64,000 nucleotides of DNA from Hydrogeniiclostridium mannosilyticum (GCF_003268275.1 NZ_QLYR01000008.1:56957-120956); one strand, 5' to 3'; shown: positions 28,831 through 39,316, numbered from the stretch's first letter. The notes: a model not told the origin generated them from the sequence alone. Made by a program: numbers and translations.

Positions 28831-29790
28831 TTAAGCTTTGGCGCCTGCTTCTAAACGCTTCTTCTGCTTATGGTTCTGCCACATCACATAAAGCGGCCCA
28901 GCCAGGCAGACGGAAGAATAACAGCCAGCGACAACGCCGACCATCATCGGCAGCGCAAAAGTCATAACACTTGAAATATTGAAAATCATGCCAACAATAA
29001 ACACTGACGTAATTGCGGCAAACGTACACAGCGTAGTATAAATGGAACGGGTCAACGTCTGATTAATACTGGTATTAACCAGCTCGGAATAGGAGGCCTT
29101 GGGCCCCAGCAGCCTGCGATTTTCACGTACACGGTCATATATGATAATTGTGTTATTCAGCGAATAACCCAAGATGGTCAGCACAACCGCGATAAAGCTG
29201 TCGTTAATCGGAATCTGGAAAATAACGAACACAAAGTAGACAATCGACACATCATGCAGCAGCGCAACAATGGCCATAACACCAGCCGAGGTTCCCCCAA
29301 TTTTGCGGAAACGGAAGCCGACATAGATAATCAGCAGCACAAAGGTAATGGCGATTGCCACCAGGCATTTTGCAAAGAAGGATTGCCCCATGGTCGGGTC
29401 AACAGAATTGGACTGCGACACGGCAAAACCAGCATCCGGATATTCCTTTGTCAAAGCCTCGGCAATTTGTTTCTGAACGTCAATCGAAATGGACTGGCTG
29501 CCGGTAAAAGAAATAGAAACACTGTTTTTCGCGGCCTCTGCGTCCTGATTCATATTTTCGTAAATCCGCACATCCACATTCTGGCCCGTAACCTCTTCGA
29601 CCTTGCTTTCAACAACACTCTGATCAATTTCACCGGAATAGGTGTAATTAATCATTGCGCCGCCTTTAAACTGAATGTCCAGGGCTGTTCCAAAAATAAC
29701 ATTAAAAATAACGCCGGCCAAAATAATTGCTAATGATATCGTGAAGTAAATCTTCCGGTTCTCATAAAATTTAACATGAAAATTCTTCAT
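28831..29790 (-). CDS. secF: Protein translocase subunit SecF
   Basis: 319 residues with six expected membrane segments. It works with SecD to pull secreted proteins out of the SecYEG channel using the ion gradient. Seen: the FTISLAIILAGVIFN first helix, the extracytoplasmic domain, then GYSLNNTIIIYDRVRENRR and the SINQTLTRSIYTT motif. The ATG overlaps the secD stop (ATGA) and has GGAGG 8 bases upstream. Confidence 0.95.
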   Translation of the reverse strand: MKNFHVKFYENRKIYFTISLAIILAGVIFNVIFGTALDIQFKGGAMINYTYSGEIDQSVVESKVEEVTGQNVDVRIYENMNQDAEAAKNSVSISFTGSQSISIDVQKQIAEALTKEYPDAGFAVSQSNSVDPTMGQSFFAKCLVAIAITFVLLIIYVGFRFRKIGGTSAGVMAIVALLHDVSIVYFVFVIFQIPINDSFIAVVLTILGYSLNNTIIIYDRVRENRRLLGPKASYSELVNTSINQTLTRSIYTTLCTFAAITSVFIVGMIFNISSVMTFALPMMVGVVAGCYSSVCLAGPLYVMWQNHKQKKRLEAGAKA

Positions 29791-31196
29791 TCCGCAGCAC
29801 CTCCAAACAACCATTTTTTACGCAGCGGTTTGAAGCTGGAAAGCGATTTCGTCATTAGACGAGTTGTGCCGACACCAAAGAGGAAGTTGCCAATATTTCC
29901 TATCAGCAGCGTATAACCGAAGGAATAAATCGACCCCGTTGTTGCAGCGCCAAACCAGAAAGAAAGGATATTAGTGGGTCCAAATACAACCATCAAGATC
30001 AGGGAAACTAAGATCGTCGTTACATTGCCGTCAAAGATTGCCCAGAAGCTGTTGTCGTCGCCCTTTTGAATTGCGCCGTCCAATGTTTTGCCCGCCCACA
30101 GCTCTTCTTTAATCCGGGTCGCCGTAATAATGTTGGCATCCACGCCCATTCCAATAGACAAGATAATACCCGCAATACCGGGCAGCGTTAACGTAAAGCT
30201 GTTGACAAACGGGAAATAACCGGAAACCGCCGCGAAGCACAAAGCTACCTGACCCAACAGGGAAATCACCGCGACAAAACCGGTCAGCCTGAACACCAGA
30301 ATCATGAAAATGCAAACCAGTGCAAAAGCTACAACTCCCGCAATCAGCATTGCCTCCAGCGATGCCTCGCCCATCAGCGGGCTAATGGTACCAAAGTTGG
30401 AGCTTGTCAGCTTAAACGGCAGGGCACCCGCATTAATCTTCTCTGCCAGTGCGGCAGCCTCGGAGGCTGTAAACTGGCCGGTGATGGAACACTGTCCGTT
30501 GGTAATTTCCTTCTGTACGGTCGGGTAGGAAATCATCACATCATCCATCCAGATGGAAATTGTCTTATTCAACAGTTTCTTTGTAGCCTCGGCAAACTTT
30601 TCCTTGCCGCTGTCCTCCAGCTCAAGGGCCACCTCATAGGCCACCTGTCCCGTTGTTGAGTCCTGATAACTGACTGCTTTTGCCGATTTGATGTCGCTGC
30701 CTTCTAAAATGACATTGCTGGCAGTATCCCCCTTCGGCGTCTTATAAATCACATTGCCGTCCTCATCAACATCCTCGCTCTCATATTCATTTCCCTCACG
30801 GAAAGTCAATTCCGCCGTGGCCGAGAGCTCCTGAATAGCCGCTTCCGGGTCGAACTCCGTTTCGCCGCTCTTCCAGGGGAACCGGACAATAATGCGGCCC
30901 GTTGTCGCATCGGTGTACAGCTCATAGTCTGTAATGTGATTACTGATCATGCGAAGCTCAATAATCGACCGCGCCGCATCGAGCTGCTCGCTCGTGGGCT
31001 TCTCCTCCGTATCAGGCACAAAGGTTGCCTCTACGCCGCCGTTAATGTCAATACCCCATCGAATGTCACTGGCACCTTTTATGTAGGTTTCCTTATTATC
31101 TCCGTTTTGTCCATGAATACCAAAAATTGACGTGCAGAACAAAGCTATAATAAGGAGGGCAACGATGAAAAAGACAGGTTTTCCTACTCGCTTCAT
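29787..31196 (-). CDS. secD: Protein translocase subunit SecD
   Basis: 469 residues from the ATG at 31196. Seen: an N-terminal helix, DIRWGIDINGGVEATFVP, the large external domain, and a C-terminal membrane bundle with GVDANIITATRIKEELWAGK. Another ATG at 31208 directly abuts GGAGG, too close to initiate well; 31196 is 12 bases from it, slightly long, so the start is uncertain. Its promoter lies within an unusual pair of inverted repeats. Confidence 0.94.
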   Translation of the reverse strand: MKRVGKPVFFIVALLIIALFCTSIFGIHGQNGDNKETYIKGASDIRWGIDINGGVEATFVPDTEEKPTSEQLDAARSIIELRMISNHITDYELYTDATTGRIIVRFPWKSGETEFDPEAAIQELSATAELTFREGNEYESEDVDEDGNVIYKTPKGDTASNVILEGSDIKSAKAVSYQDSTTGQVAYEVALELEDSGKEKFAEATKKLLNKTISIWMDDVMISYPTVQKEITNGQCSITGQFTASEAAALAEKINAGALPFKLTSSNFGTISPLMGEASLEAMLIAGVVAFALVCIFMILVFRLTGFVAVISLLGQVALCFAAVSGYFPFVNSFTLTLPGIAGIILSIGMGVDANIITATRIKEELWAGKTLDGAIQKGDDNSFWAIFDGNVTTILVSLILMVVFGPTNILSFWFGAATTGSIYSFGYTLLIGNIGNFLFGVGTTRLMTKSLSSFKPLRKKWLFGGAAE

Positions 31197-31245
31197 GCGT
31201 ATTTCCATCCTCCATTTGATATATTTTCCACGAATTAACGTAGAA

Positions 31246-31311
31246 ATAACAAACTAATTATATGGTCATTCATCAAGAAAGTCAATGAAAATCCAATAAT
31301 TAGTTTGTTAT
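31246..31311. repeat. 16-bp perfect inverted repeats flanking the secDF promoter
   Basis: ATAACAAACTAATTAT (31246-31261) and its exact complement (31296-31311), separated by 34 bases; the arm centres are 50 bp apart. No strong U-run follows, so it is not a standard terminator. Confidence 0.7.
31257..31285 (-). promoter_or_regulatory. secDF promoter
   Basis: TTGACT, 17 bases, TATAAT on the minus strand. The -10 overlaps the left inverted-repeat arm; the -35 is in the spacer. Confidence 0.7.
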
Positions 31312-31359
31312 CATCATTCTGATATCCTGTTTTGATTCTTAAAATGCAGCGGCAGCCGG

Positions 31360-32643
31360 TTATTTTTGTAAAAGCTTTTCTACAGCCGCCAATTCTACGC
31401 TAAGGCAGAACAGCTCCATCGCCAGCTCCAGCTCTTCAATCGGCGGGTAGGTCGGGGCCACACGGATATTGCTGTCCTGCGGGTCTTTGCCGTAAGGATA
31501 AGTCGCGCCCGCGCCGGTCAATACAACGCCGGCTTCCTTGCACAGTTCCACCACACGCTTGGCGCAGCCCTCCAGAACATCCACACTGACAAAATAACCG
31601 CCGTTGGGTTCCGTCCAGGCGGCGATCCCCTTACCGCCGAGTTCCTTCTTCAGCCAACGTATGACTGCCTCAAACTTCGGCGCAATAATTGCACGGTGGT
31701 GTGCCATTTGCTCTTTTACACGCTCCATGTTGGGCAAAAAGTAAATATGCCGCAACTGGTTGAGCTTATCCGGGCCAATCGTCTGGAAGGAGTAATGGCG
31801 GCGCAGTTCCTTCAGGTTGGCCTCGCTGGCCCCCATCGCGGCGACACCGGCGCCAGGAAATGTAATTTTACTGCTGGAAGCAAAGAATATCGGCAAATCC
31901 TCCGAGCCGTTCTTCCTACACTCTTCCCAGAGGCTCAACAGACTCTCCGGACAATCCGTCAGGTCATGCACGCAATAGGCGTTATCCCAAAAAATACGGA
32001 AATCCGCCGCCGCAGGCTTGAGCGCCGCAAAGCGCCGCACGGTTTCGTCCGAGTACGTATACCCCTGCGGGTTACTATACTTCGGCACGCACCAAATCCC
32101 CTTGACGCAGGGATCCTTGACGTACTCCTCTACCAGATCCATATCCGGCCCTTCCGGCGTCATCGGCACCGCAATCAATTCCATACCAAAATACTCAGAA
32201 ATGGCAAAATGGCGGTCGTAGCCCGGCGCCGGGCACAAAAATTTCACACAGTTCTGGCGGCCCCAGGGCTTACAATCCGAAAATCCGTGCGTCATCGCGC
32301 AGGAAATGGTGTCGAACATCATATTTAGACTAGAGTTCCCGCCTACGATGATATTGCCTGCCTCCAGGCCCATCATCTGTGCAAAAAGCTCGCGAAGCTC
32401 CGGCAAGCCGTCCGCAACGCCATAGTTCCGGCAATCGTCCCCAGTCGAGGAAACCAGCTGTGAGCTTGAATTTAAAAGATCGAGCATCGGCATGGAGAGC
32501 TCCAGCTGCTTTGTGCTGGGCTTGCCCCTGGCCATATTAAGCTTTAACCCCCTAGCCTTAAACGCGGCATAGCGTTCTTCCAGGTCGGCCTTCTTCAGCT
32601 TCAGTTGCTCCTCAGACATCTCGCAATAGTTCAATTTGCGCAT
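31360..32643 (-). CDS. Class I pyridoxal-phosphate aminotransferase (aspartate aminotransferase-like, Aminotran_MocR family)
   Basis: 427 residues. It has the MocR-type aminotransferase fold with LNMARGKPSTKQLELS, NYGVADGLPELRELFA, the WCVPKYSNPQGYTYS substrate/cofactor segment and FASSSKITFPGAGVAAMGAS, which contains the PLP lysine. No HTH domain is attached, so it is an enzyme; the closest known activity for this subgroup is aspartate aminotransferase, by inference. The ribosome site AAAGGGAG abuts the ATG; an in-frame TTG 9 bases further is a possible true start. It has its own promoter. Confidence 0.88.
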   Translation of the reverse strand: MRKLNYCEMSEEQLKLKKADLEERYAAFKARGLKLNMARGKPSTKQLELSMPMLDLLNSSSQLVSSTGDDCRNYGVADGLPELRELFAQMMGLEAGNIIVGGNSSLNMMFDTISCAMTHGFSDCKPWGRQNCVKFLCPAPGYDRHFAISEYFGMELIAVPMTPEGPDMDLVEEYVKDPCVKGIWCVPKYSNPQGYTYSDETVRRFAALKPAAADFRIFWDNAYCVHDLTDCPESLLSLWEECRKNGSEDLPIFFASSSKITFPGAGVAAMGASEANLKELRRHYSFQTIGPDKLNQLRHIYFLPNMERVKEQMAHHRAIIAPKFEAVIRWLKKELGGKGIAAWTEPNGGYFVSVDVLEGCAKRVVELCKEAGVVLTGAGATYPYGKDPQDSNIRVAPTYPPIEELELAMELFCLSVELAAVEKLLQK

Positions 32644-32686
32644 CTCCCTTTAATAAAATGCAAAAATACAAACTTCAACTGTTAAT

Positions 32687-32715
32687 ATTGTATTCCAAAC
32701 GCCATAAAAATGCAA
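32687..32715 (-). promoter_or_regulatory. Promoter for the aminotransferase
   Basis: TTGCAT, 17 bases, TACAAT on the minus strand. Confidence 0.65.
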
Positions 32716-32796
32716 GATAAATTTCATATTCCTTCATATTAGCCTATGAAACAAGTTTTTTTCGGCTGGTTTCTGTTTAACACGCTATACCGGCAC

Positions 32797-32839
32797 ATAA
32801 AAGGCGCAAAAGCCAGGTCTATGCCCCGCTTCTGCGCCC
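32797..32839 (-). terminator. Terminator after asnS
   Basis: On the minus strand GGCGCAGAAGC against GCTTTTGCGCC with one mismatch, followed by TTTTATG. Confidence 0.75.
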
Positions 32840-32860
32840 CAACGCTGTGAAAGCTATAAA

Positions 32861-34255
32861 TTAAAATTCCGCTACACCCGTAGTGCGCGGGAACGGCAAA
32901 ACATCGCGGATATTGGAAATTCCCGTCAAGTACATAACCAAGCGTTCAAAGCCCAGGCCAAAGCCGGCATGCTTGGTACCGCCATAACGCCGAAGGTCCA
33001 AATACCACCAATAGTCCTCTTCGCTTAAACCCAGCTCCTGCAAACGCTGCCGCAAGGCCTCCAGGCGCTCCTCTCTCTGGCTGCCGCCAATAAGCTCGCC
33101 GATGCCGGGAACCAACATATCCATTGCCGCCACCGTTTTGCCGTCATCATTCAGGCGCATATAGAAGGCCTTGATCTCCTTGGGGTAATCCGTCACAAAC
33201 ACAGGCCTGTGGAAAACCTGCTCCGTCAGATAACGCTCATGCTCTGTCTGCAAATCGCAGCCCCACTCTACCGGATATTCAAAATTGCCGTTATTTTTCT
33301 TTAAAAGCTCGATTGCCTCAGTATAAGTAACGCGGCCAAAATCTGCGCTCGCTACCTGCTCGAGCCGTTCCAGCAGGCCTTTGTCAACAAATTGGTTGCA
33401 AAATTCAATATCCTGCGGACAAGCCTCCAAAACCGAGCGAATGACGAACTTAACCATTTTTTCGGCAAGATCCATATCGCCGGCAAGGTCAGCAAAGGCA
33501 ATCTCTGGCTCAATCATCCAAAACTCAGCAGCATGGCGCGGGGTATTGGAGTTCTCTGCACGGAAGGTCGGGCCAAACGTATAGACCTTGCCAAAAGCCA
33601 TTGCCATGCATTCCGCCTCCAACTGGCCCGATACCGTCAAGGAGGTATGTTTGCCGAAGAAGTCACCGGCAAAGTCTGCCTTGCCGTCCTCCGTCTTGGG
33701 GACATTGTCCATATCCAGCGTCGTAATGGTAAACATCTCTCCGGCGCCCTCACAATCGCTGCCGGTAACAATCGGCGTATGCACATAAACAAAACCATTT
33801 TCATGGAAAAACTGATGAATCGCAAAAGCTGCGGCAGACCGTACCCGAAAAGCCGCGCTAAACAGGTTTGTTCTGGGACGCAGATGGGCTATTGAACGCA
33901 AGAACTCCACGGAGTGGCGCTTTTTCTGCAAAGGATAATCCGGTGTGGATGCCCCCTCCACTTCAACCTGCTGAGCATGCATTTCAAAGGGCTGCTTCAT
34001 TTCCGGTGTTAAAATAATCGTACCCGTGACGCTGACGGCGGCCCCGACATTCAGTTTTACAATATCCTTAAAGTTTGTCAGATTCTGTTCTTCCAAAACA
34101 ACCTGAAGCCCTTTAAAGCAGCTGCCATCATTTAAGTCCACAAATCCAAGCGCCTTGGAATCGCGTATCGTGCGAATCCAACCGCATACCGTGATTGTCT
34201 TTTCCGCGTAAAACTCTTTGTCTGCAAACAGCTTCGCGATTTCAACCCTATCCAT
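32861..34255 (-). CDS. asnS: Asparagine-tRNA ligase
   Basis: Class II aminoacyl-tRNA synthetase charging tRNA-Asn. 464 residues. Seen: the N-terminal OB anticodon-binding domain ([20 protein letters not shown]), motif 2 near [20 protein letters not shown], and motif 3 [20 protein letters not shown] lies 12 bases before the ATG. It has a separate promoter and terminator, so is monocistronic. Confidence 0.96.
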   Translation of the reverse strand: MDRVEIAKLFADKEFYAEKTITVCGWIRTIRDSKALGFVDLNDGSCFKGLQVVLEEQNLTNFKDIVKLNVGAAVSVTGTIILTPEMKQPFEMHAQQVEVEGASTPDYPLQKKRHSVEFLRSIAHLRPRTNLFSAAFRVRSAAAFAIHQFFHENGFVYVHTPIVTGSDCEGAGEMFTITTLDMDNVPKTEDGKADFAGDFFGKHTSLTVSGQLEAECMAMAFGKVYTFGPTFRAENSNTPRHAAEFWMIEPEIAFADLAGDMDLAEKMVKFVIRSVLEACPQDIEFCNQFVDKGLLERLEQVASADFGRVTYTEAIELLKKNNGNFEYPVEWGCDLQTEHERYLTEQVFHRPVFVTDYPKEIKAFYMRLNDDGKTVAAMDMLVPGIGELIGGSQREERLEALRQRLQELGLSEEDYWWYLDLRRYGGTKHAGFGLGFERLVMYLTGISNIRDVLPFPRTTGVAEF

Positions 34256-34623
34256 GTGCTTTCATTACCTCCAAGCTCAAAATATATAAAATCATAAAAG
34301 ACTATTCTGTAACTGTCGCGCGGCCCTTCACCCCTGGCCTTAACGCATTGCCCCTTACTGTTTTTTCCTATTTTTGTAATTATATAACAGATTCATATAA
34401 AACACAAGTACGGCGGCGCTTTGCCCGGTCCATCTTGCGGCCTTTTCCCCATAACCACCGGCAGCTGCGCACCATGGAAGCACCGGGTTTATCATTCGGA
34501 ATGGACCTTTTTTTTATTATTTCGTACTTTAATTTCCCAATTATACAATAAACCGTCCACAGCAAAGGTAAAATACCTTCATTGCGAACGGTCAATATGT
34601 GCTTTAACCGGGACAAAAACTGT
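34256..34623. other. Intergenic region between ftsZ and asnS
   Basis: It holds the asnS promoter (34379-34407) and its leader of about 115 nt. I looked on the minus strand for the T-box specifier/GGTGG-type signature common in synthetase leaders and did not find it. No clear terminator for ftsZ was found either; a weak CCGG-ended stem lies near 34454-34485. Confidence 0.5.
34379..34407 (-). promoter_or_regulatory. asnS promoter
   Basis: TTGTGT, 17 bases, TATAAT on the minus strand. Confidence 0.65.
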
Positions 34624-35748
34624 TTATTTGCGGTTAAAAATAGACATAATATCCGTGAAATCCTCATCCCCCAGAACAGACTGATCCCGGGTGGACGGTT
34701 TATCCGCAGTACGGCTGGCGCCACCTGTCGAGGAGCTGTTTCCCGCCGGCTGTTTGCTGCTCTCTGCTGCGGTTCCTCTGTCCCCGTCATGCGTTGGGAA
34801 CCCGGTTGCAATTACCGTTACACTCATCTCATCTTCCATTGTTTCATCGAAGGCCGCACCCCAGATGATGTTGGCGTCCTCATGTGCCTGAGAGGTAATC
34901 ATGGACGAGGCCACCTCAATTTCCTCCAGGCCAATGTCCGGAGAAGAAGTAATATTGATAATAACGCCCTTGGCGCCGTTAATGGCTGTCTCAAGCAACG
35001 GGCTGGAGATCGCCATCTCTGCCGCAGCCTCCGCCTTGTCCTTGCCTGAAGCCCTGCCCACGCCCATATGCGCGTAGCCAGCATCCTTCATTACTGCCGT
35101 AACGTCGGCAAAGTCCAGGTTTACTAGGCCGGGCAGCTTAATCAAGTCGGAAATACTCTGTACACCCTGGCGCAAAACGTCATCGGCGATAGAAAACGCA
35201 TTCAACAAGGTAATTTTCTGCTCATTGACTAATTTTAAACGTTCATTTGGAATGACTACCAAGGAGTCTACATGCTCACGCAGAGCAGAAATTCCATTCT
35301 CAGCCTGCTCCATGCGGCGCTTACCCTCAAACAGAAACGGCTTTGTCACAATACCAACCGTCAGGATTCCCATGTCCCTGGCAACCTCTGCCACCACCGG
35401 CGCAGCGCCGGTACCCGTGCCGCCGCCCATACCTGCAGTAATAAACACCATGTCGCTGCCACGGATTGCCGCGGAAATCGCCTCACGGCTTTCATCCGCA
35501 GATTTCTGCCCGATTTCCGGCTTGGAGCCAGCGCCCTTCCCATGGGTGACCTTTTCACCAATTTGAATTTTCTGCGTGGCCTTGGAGCGCTCCAAAGCCT
35601 GATGATCGGTATTAACGGCAATAAACTCCATGCCCTTCGCACCCATTGTCACCATGCGGTCCACTGCGTTGCCGCCGCCGCCGCCGACACCAATTACTTT
35701 TATCTGAACTCCGTTATTATCGAAATCATTCTCAATCTCAAAAGACAT
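34624..35748 (-). CDS. ftsZ: Cell division protein FtsZ
   Basis: Tubulin-like GTPase that forms the division ring. 374 residues: [11 protein letters not shown] near the start, the tubulin signature [17 protein letters not shown], and the C-terminal linker. The conserved tail peptide reads [16 protein letters not shown], a partly divergent form of the usual FtsA/SepF-binding tail. No ftsA is present next to it, so another membrane tether such as SepF is expected elsewhere. Confidence 0.97.
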   Translation of the reverse strand: MSFEIENDFDNNGVQIKVIGVGGGGGNAVDRMVTMGAKGMEFIAVNTDHQALERSKATQKIQIGEKVTHGKGAGSKPEIGQKSADESREAISAAIRGSDMVFITAGMGGGTGTGAAPVVAEVARDMGILTVGIVTKPFLFEGKRRMEQAENGISALREHVDSLVVIPNERLKLVNEQKITLLNAFSIADDVLRQGVQSISDLIKLPGLVNLDFADVTAVMKDAGYAHMGVGRASGKDKAEAAAEMAISSPLLETAINGAKGVIINITSSPDIGLEEIEVASSMITSQAHEDANIIWGAAFDETMEDEMSVTVIATGFPTHDGDRGTAAESSKQPAGNSSSTGGASRTADKPSTRDQSVLGDEDFTDIMSIFNRK

Positions 35749-35951
35749 CTTGCCGCGTCCTCCTTAAATTTAAACGTCATATTCAATAAGCAGCACATGA
35801 AAACGCTACCATATGCAGTACCAAATTTTCAACTAAAGCTAAAGAAACCAATATAAGTATAATTTAACACGTTTGCTTCATAATTTCAATAAGTATTTTT
35901 AAACAATACACATTTCTCAGGATTTCTGAGCCATTTTATTTTTTACCGGCG

Positions 35952-36809
35952 CTATTCCTCCGAACCAGCCGGGGAAGCACCGGATTCACCGCCCTCCTGT
36001 GAGGCACTTTCGGATTTGCTGGAAGATGTTTCCGGTGAGAAATAGGACTTATTATTGTCCTTTACCAGGGACAGGTCCAGGGTTCCCCTGTCCGAATCCG
36101 TCAGCTTGCCCCCATCCAGCAGGCTTTGCTTAAAGATTACGCGCAGCTTATAGTCAAAATCAACCGGCATGCCTAGATTTACTGTGATTCTGTCATCATA
36201 AAGCAGTTGAACCTTATACAGGTAGCTTAAATCGATCTCTGTGATTTTATCCAGGCCGCTGTCCGCTATTGCCTGCATTAGCTCTGTAAAGGTGGATGTT
36301 ACGTTCTCATCCTCGTAGACAACCTCTTTCCCCGGCTCCGCCGAGGCTACCTGCACGCCCTTGATGAGCGGGCAGCCCGCCGGCTTTTCATCCGAAATCT
36401 CCAACGCCTTTCCTGTGCTGCCGACCAGGAGGTATTGGTTTTGGTAAGTAAAGGCAGCGGCGGCATGATCCTCCTCCACATCGATGACAAAGGTATCCGG
36501 CAGGCTCAATGAAATATGTGCCGCCTTTACATAGGGCAGCTTTGACTCCACCGCCTTCTCAGCGGCGCCAAGATCTGCTAAAAATAAATTATCGCCCTTT
36601 TCAAGCCCGGAAGCTTCCGTCACCTCCTCTGTGGAATAACGGGAAATCCCCTGAACCTCAATGGCCTCCACCTTAAATAAAATGGTAAGCGCAAGAATGA
36701 GCGCCGCACAAAGCACAATAAAAAACATGGAGGCATAAAAGAACAGCAGCCGGCGCTTCCTTTTGCGGTTCCGGATCGCCGCATTTCTTCCACGGTTTGG
36801 TCTGCTCAT
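35952..36809 (-). CDS. ftsQ: Cell division protein FtsQ/DivIB
   Basis: 285 residues. A basic cytoplasmic N-terminus (about 1-21), one membrane helix (about 22-46), a POTRA domain starting VEAIEVQGISRYSTEEV, a beta domain, and a Ser/Glu-rich disordered tail. It is a bitopic member of the divisome that binds FtsL. AAGGAAG precedes the ATG. It lies 23 bases after murA. The 200-base gap to ftsZ holds no gene. Confidence 0.9.
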   Translation of the reverse strand: MSRPNRGRNAAIRNRKRKRRLLFFYASMFFIVLCAALILALTILFKVEAIEVQGISRYSTEEVTEASGLEKGDNLFLADLGAAEKAVESKLPYVKAAHISLSLPDTFVIDVEEDHAAAAFTYQNQYLLVGSTGKALEISDEKPAGCPLIKGVQVASAEPGKEVVYEDENVTSTFTELMQAIADSGLDKITEIDLSYLYKVQLLYDDRITVNLGMPVDFDYKLRVIFKQSLLDGGKLTDSDRGTLDLSLVKDNNKSYFSPETSSSKSESASQEGGESGASPAGSEE

Positions 36810-36832
36810 TTTTCCACTTCCTTTATGTTTGC

Positions 36833-38086
36833 CTAAATTCGTTTGATTTCAGCACCCAGTGTTTTGAAGCTGTCTTCTATATTTTCATAGCCGCGGTCAA
36901 TATGATGAATGCCGCCGACACGTGTAATTCCGCCCGCAGCCAGCCCCGCGACTACCAGCGCCGCGCCGCCGCGAAGGTCCGCCGCTTCAACCGGTGCGCC
37001 GGACAGCCGCTCCACGCCTTCTACAATCGCTACACGGCCCTCCACTTTAATATTGGCTCCCAGGCGAAGCAGTTCACCGACATGCTTATAACGGCTTTCA
37101 AAAATATTTTCCACAAAAATACTGGTTCCCTTCGCCAGACAGGTCATTGTCATAATCGGCGCCTGCGCATCCGTCGGAAAACCGGGATAGGGCATTGTGC
37201 GGATGCTCTTCACACGCGAGAGCCGGTCCGGCGCCTTCAGGCGGATTCTGTTTTGGTCCACGCTGACCTCGCAGCCGCTCTCCTCAAAGACAGGGAGCAC
37301 CGGCAGCAGATGCGCGGGAACAACATCCTTTAATTCGATATCCCCCCCGGTTACTGCCGCCGCGCTGAGATAGGTCGCCGCGGCGATCCGGTCGGGGATG
37401 ACGCGATGCTCGCAGCCGCTCAAATGCCGAACCCCTTCAATAATGATCGTGCTGTCGCCAACGCCATGAATTTTCGCACCACAGGCATTCAGAAAATCCG
37501 CTAAATCGCAAATTTCAGGCTCACGTGCGGCATTGGAAACTACTGTAATCCCTTCCGCACATACGGCGGCAAGCAAAATATTCTCCGTTGCGCCCACGCT
37601 GGGGAAGGAAAGGCCAATGGACGCCCCCTTCAAATGCTCCGGCACGCTACAGGACAGGCAGCCGTGGTCCTCTTCAATCAGCACGCCCATCTTGCGAAGA
37701 GCCTGCAAATGAAGATCGATCGGGCGTGGGCCCAGCTCACAGCCCCCGGGGAAAGAAAGCGTAGCCTTGTGCATGCGGTTGATAATCGCGCCCAAAAAAA
37801 CAATCGAGGAACGCATCTCCCGCATAAGCGCATCCGGTATATCCCAATATTGCGCATTTCTTGCATCCACGGTAACCGTGCTGCCCTCTCTGATCACCTT
37901 ACAGCCTAGATGCCTCAGGATTCTTGTCGAGGCGTCTACATCCGATAACTGAGGGCAGTTATGTAGCACGCACTCTCCATCGCAAAGCAAGGTTGCGGCC
38001 ATCAAGGGAAGCGTGCTGTTTTTCGCGCCATGCACCGACAAGGCTCCATTCAGGCGGCTGGGCCCCTGTATTACTAAATTGGCCAT
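36833..38086 (-). CDS. murA: UDP-N-acetylglucosamine 1-carboxyvinyltransferase
   Basis: First committed step of peptidoglycan synthesis, adding enolpyruvate to UDP-GlcNAc. 417 residues. The catalytic cysteine is kept (Cys116 in LSFPGGCELGPRPIDLH), so fosfomycin sensitivity would be expected at this enzyme. KNSTLPLMAATLL and GFPTDAQAPIMTM are also canonical. AGAGGGG precedes the ATG. Confidence 0.96.
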   Translation of the reverse strand: MANLVIQGPSRLNGALSVHGAKNSTLPLMAATLLCDGECVLHNCPQLSDVDASTRILRHLGCKVIREGSTVTVDARNAQYWDIPDALMREMRSSIVFLGAIINRMHKATLSFPGGCELGPRPIDLHLQALRKMGVLIEEDHGCLSCSVPEHLKGASIGLSFPSVGATENILLAAVCAEGITVVSNAAREPEICDLADFLNACGAKIHGVGDSTIIIEGVRHLSGCEHRVIPDRIAAATYLSAAAVTGGDIELKDVVPAHLLPVLPVFEESGCEVSVDQNRIRLKAPDRLSRVKSIRTMPYPGFPTDAQAPIMTMTCLAKGTSIFVENIFESRYKHVGELLRLGANIKVEGRVAIVEGVERLSGAPVEAADLRGGAALVVAGLAAGGITRVGGIHHIDRGYENIEDSFKTLGAEIKRI

Positions 38087-38173
38087 CGTAATTCCCCTCT
38101 ACATATGAAACTCGTTCTACGATTTCTCGCAGAATTATTCCATACTATGCGGGGTGTTCCAGCGCTGTGAAAC

Positions 38174-39298
38174 TCAGTTTACAAGTCCCCGGAGGATTGA
38201 ATAAATGCGTTCATTGGCATCCAGGATTGCCATTTTTTTTGCATTGCCCCCCAGCTCTGTTATGGTTTTAGGGTCCCTGAACAACTCCTCTACACGTCCG
38301 GTCAACGTTTCCCCCGACAGATCCTTTTCCTCTAAAATGGAGGCCGCGTTTTGGTTGACCAGCGCCATTGCATTATGGTATTGATGATTTTCCGCCACAT
38401 TGGGCGATGGGATCAGGATGGAGGCCTTTCCCTGCACCTGCAGCTCTGAAAGCGTAATGGCTCCTGCGCGGCAAATCACCAAGTCCGCAGCGGCAAGGCA
38501 CAGCGGCATATTATCAATGTATTCCCGAATATCAATATTCTTATGTTTTTCCAGCAAAACCCCTTTTTCCCTCAGTAAACCAGGGAACCACTTCCCCCAC
38601 TGGCCGTAACCGTGGATGTGCTGAAACCGGTCTGTTTGTGCGCTCCAAGCCAGCAGATCTGCAACCGCTTCGTTAATCTTGCGCGCGCCCAGGCTGCCGC
38701 CGAAGCTCAAAATCAGCGGCCGGCTGTCAAGGCCAAGCGCCGCTCGGGCCTCCAGCTTTTTGGCGCGAATCACTTCCGGTCTCACTGGGTTGCCCGTAAG
38801 CACGCACGCAGCCGAAGCCGGCAAATACTTTTGGGCCTCCATGACGGCAAGCATTGTCTTTGCTGCCCGCTTGCTCAGCGCCTTATTGGTCACCCCGGGA
38901 TAGGCGTTCTGCTCATGAATAACCGACGGGATGCCCAGCTTCATAGCCTCACGGATGACCGGGCCGCTCACATAGCCGCCCGTACCCATGCAGACATCCG
39001 GCTTAAACTCCTGAATAATCCGCTTGGCCTCCTGTGTCGATGTAAAAAGGTGCGCCACGTTCTGTACATTCCTTTTTAAATTTTTCCAATTAAGCTTGCG
39101 CTGAAAACCCGCGATGGTAATGCTGCGGAATGTATAGCCGCATTGGGGTACCAGCCGCTCTTCCATGCCGCCCTTCGCACCTACATATAGTATTTGGGCG
39201 CCGGGTTCTTTTTCCCTTATGGTTCCGGCTACTGCCAGCGCCGGGTTGATATGCCCGGCAGTTCCCCCTCCGGCAAAAAGAATTTTCATACTCTTCAT
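38174..39298 (-). CDS. murG: UDP-GlcNAc:lipid I N-acetylglucosaminyltransferase
   Basis: Makes lipid II at the inner membrane face. About 374 residues, GT28 family: the start KILFAGGGTAGHINPALAVA, HEQNAYPGVTNK, LSFGGSLGARKINEAV, and the donor site CRAGAITLSELQVQGKASILIP. I take the ATG at 39298, which has AGGG 8 bases upstream, over a GTG at 39307. Confidence 0.96.
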   Translation of the reverse strand: MKSMKILFAGGGTAGHINPALAVAGTIREKEPGAQILYVGAKGGMEERLVPQCGYTFRSITIAGFQRKLNWKNLKRNVQNVAHLFTSTQEAKRIIQEFKPDVCMGTGGYVSGPVIREAMKLGIPSVIHEQNAYPGVTNKALSKRAAKTMLAVMEAQKYLPASAACVLTGNPVRPEVIRAKKLEARAALGLDSRPLILSFGGSLGARKINEAVADLLAWSAQTDRFQHIHGYGQWGKWFPGLLREKGVLLEKHKNIDIREYIDNMPLCLAAADLVICRAGAITLSELQVQGKASILIPSPNVAENHQYHNAMALVNQNAASILEEKDLSGETLTGRVEELFRDPKTITELGGNAKKMAILDANERIYSILRGLVN

Positions 39299-39316
39299 TA
39301 CGTTCACCCTGTTTCT

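Noticed and set aside
31246-31311. Invertible promoter (phase variation) at secDF
   Set aside because: The spacer of 34 bp is short for site-specific inversion, no recombinase gene is nearby, and secDF is a housekeeping function; an operator pair is more likely.
34256-34420. T-box riboswitch upstream of asnS
   Set aside because: The leader of about 115 nt is too short and lacks the conserved T-box antiterminator bulge sequence and a terminator.
36833-38086. Possible fosfomycin-resistant MurA
   Set aside because: The active-site residue is Cys (Cys116), not the Asp found in intrinsically resistant enzymes.
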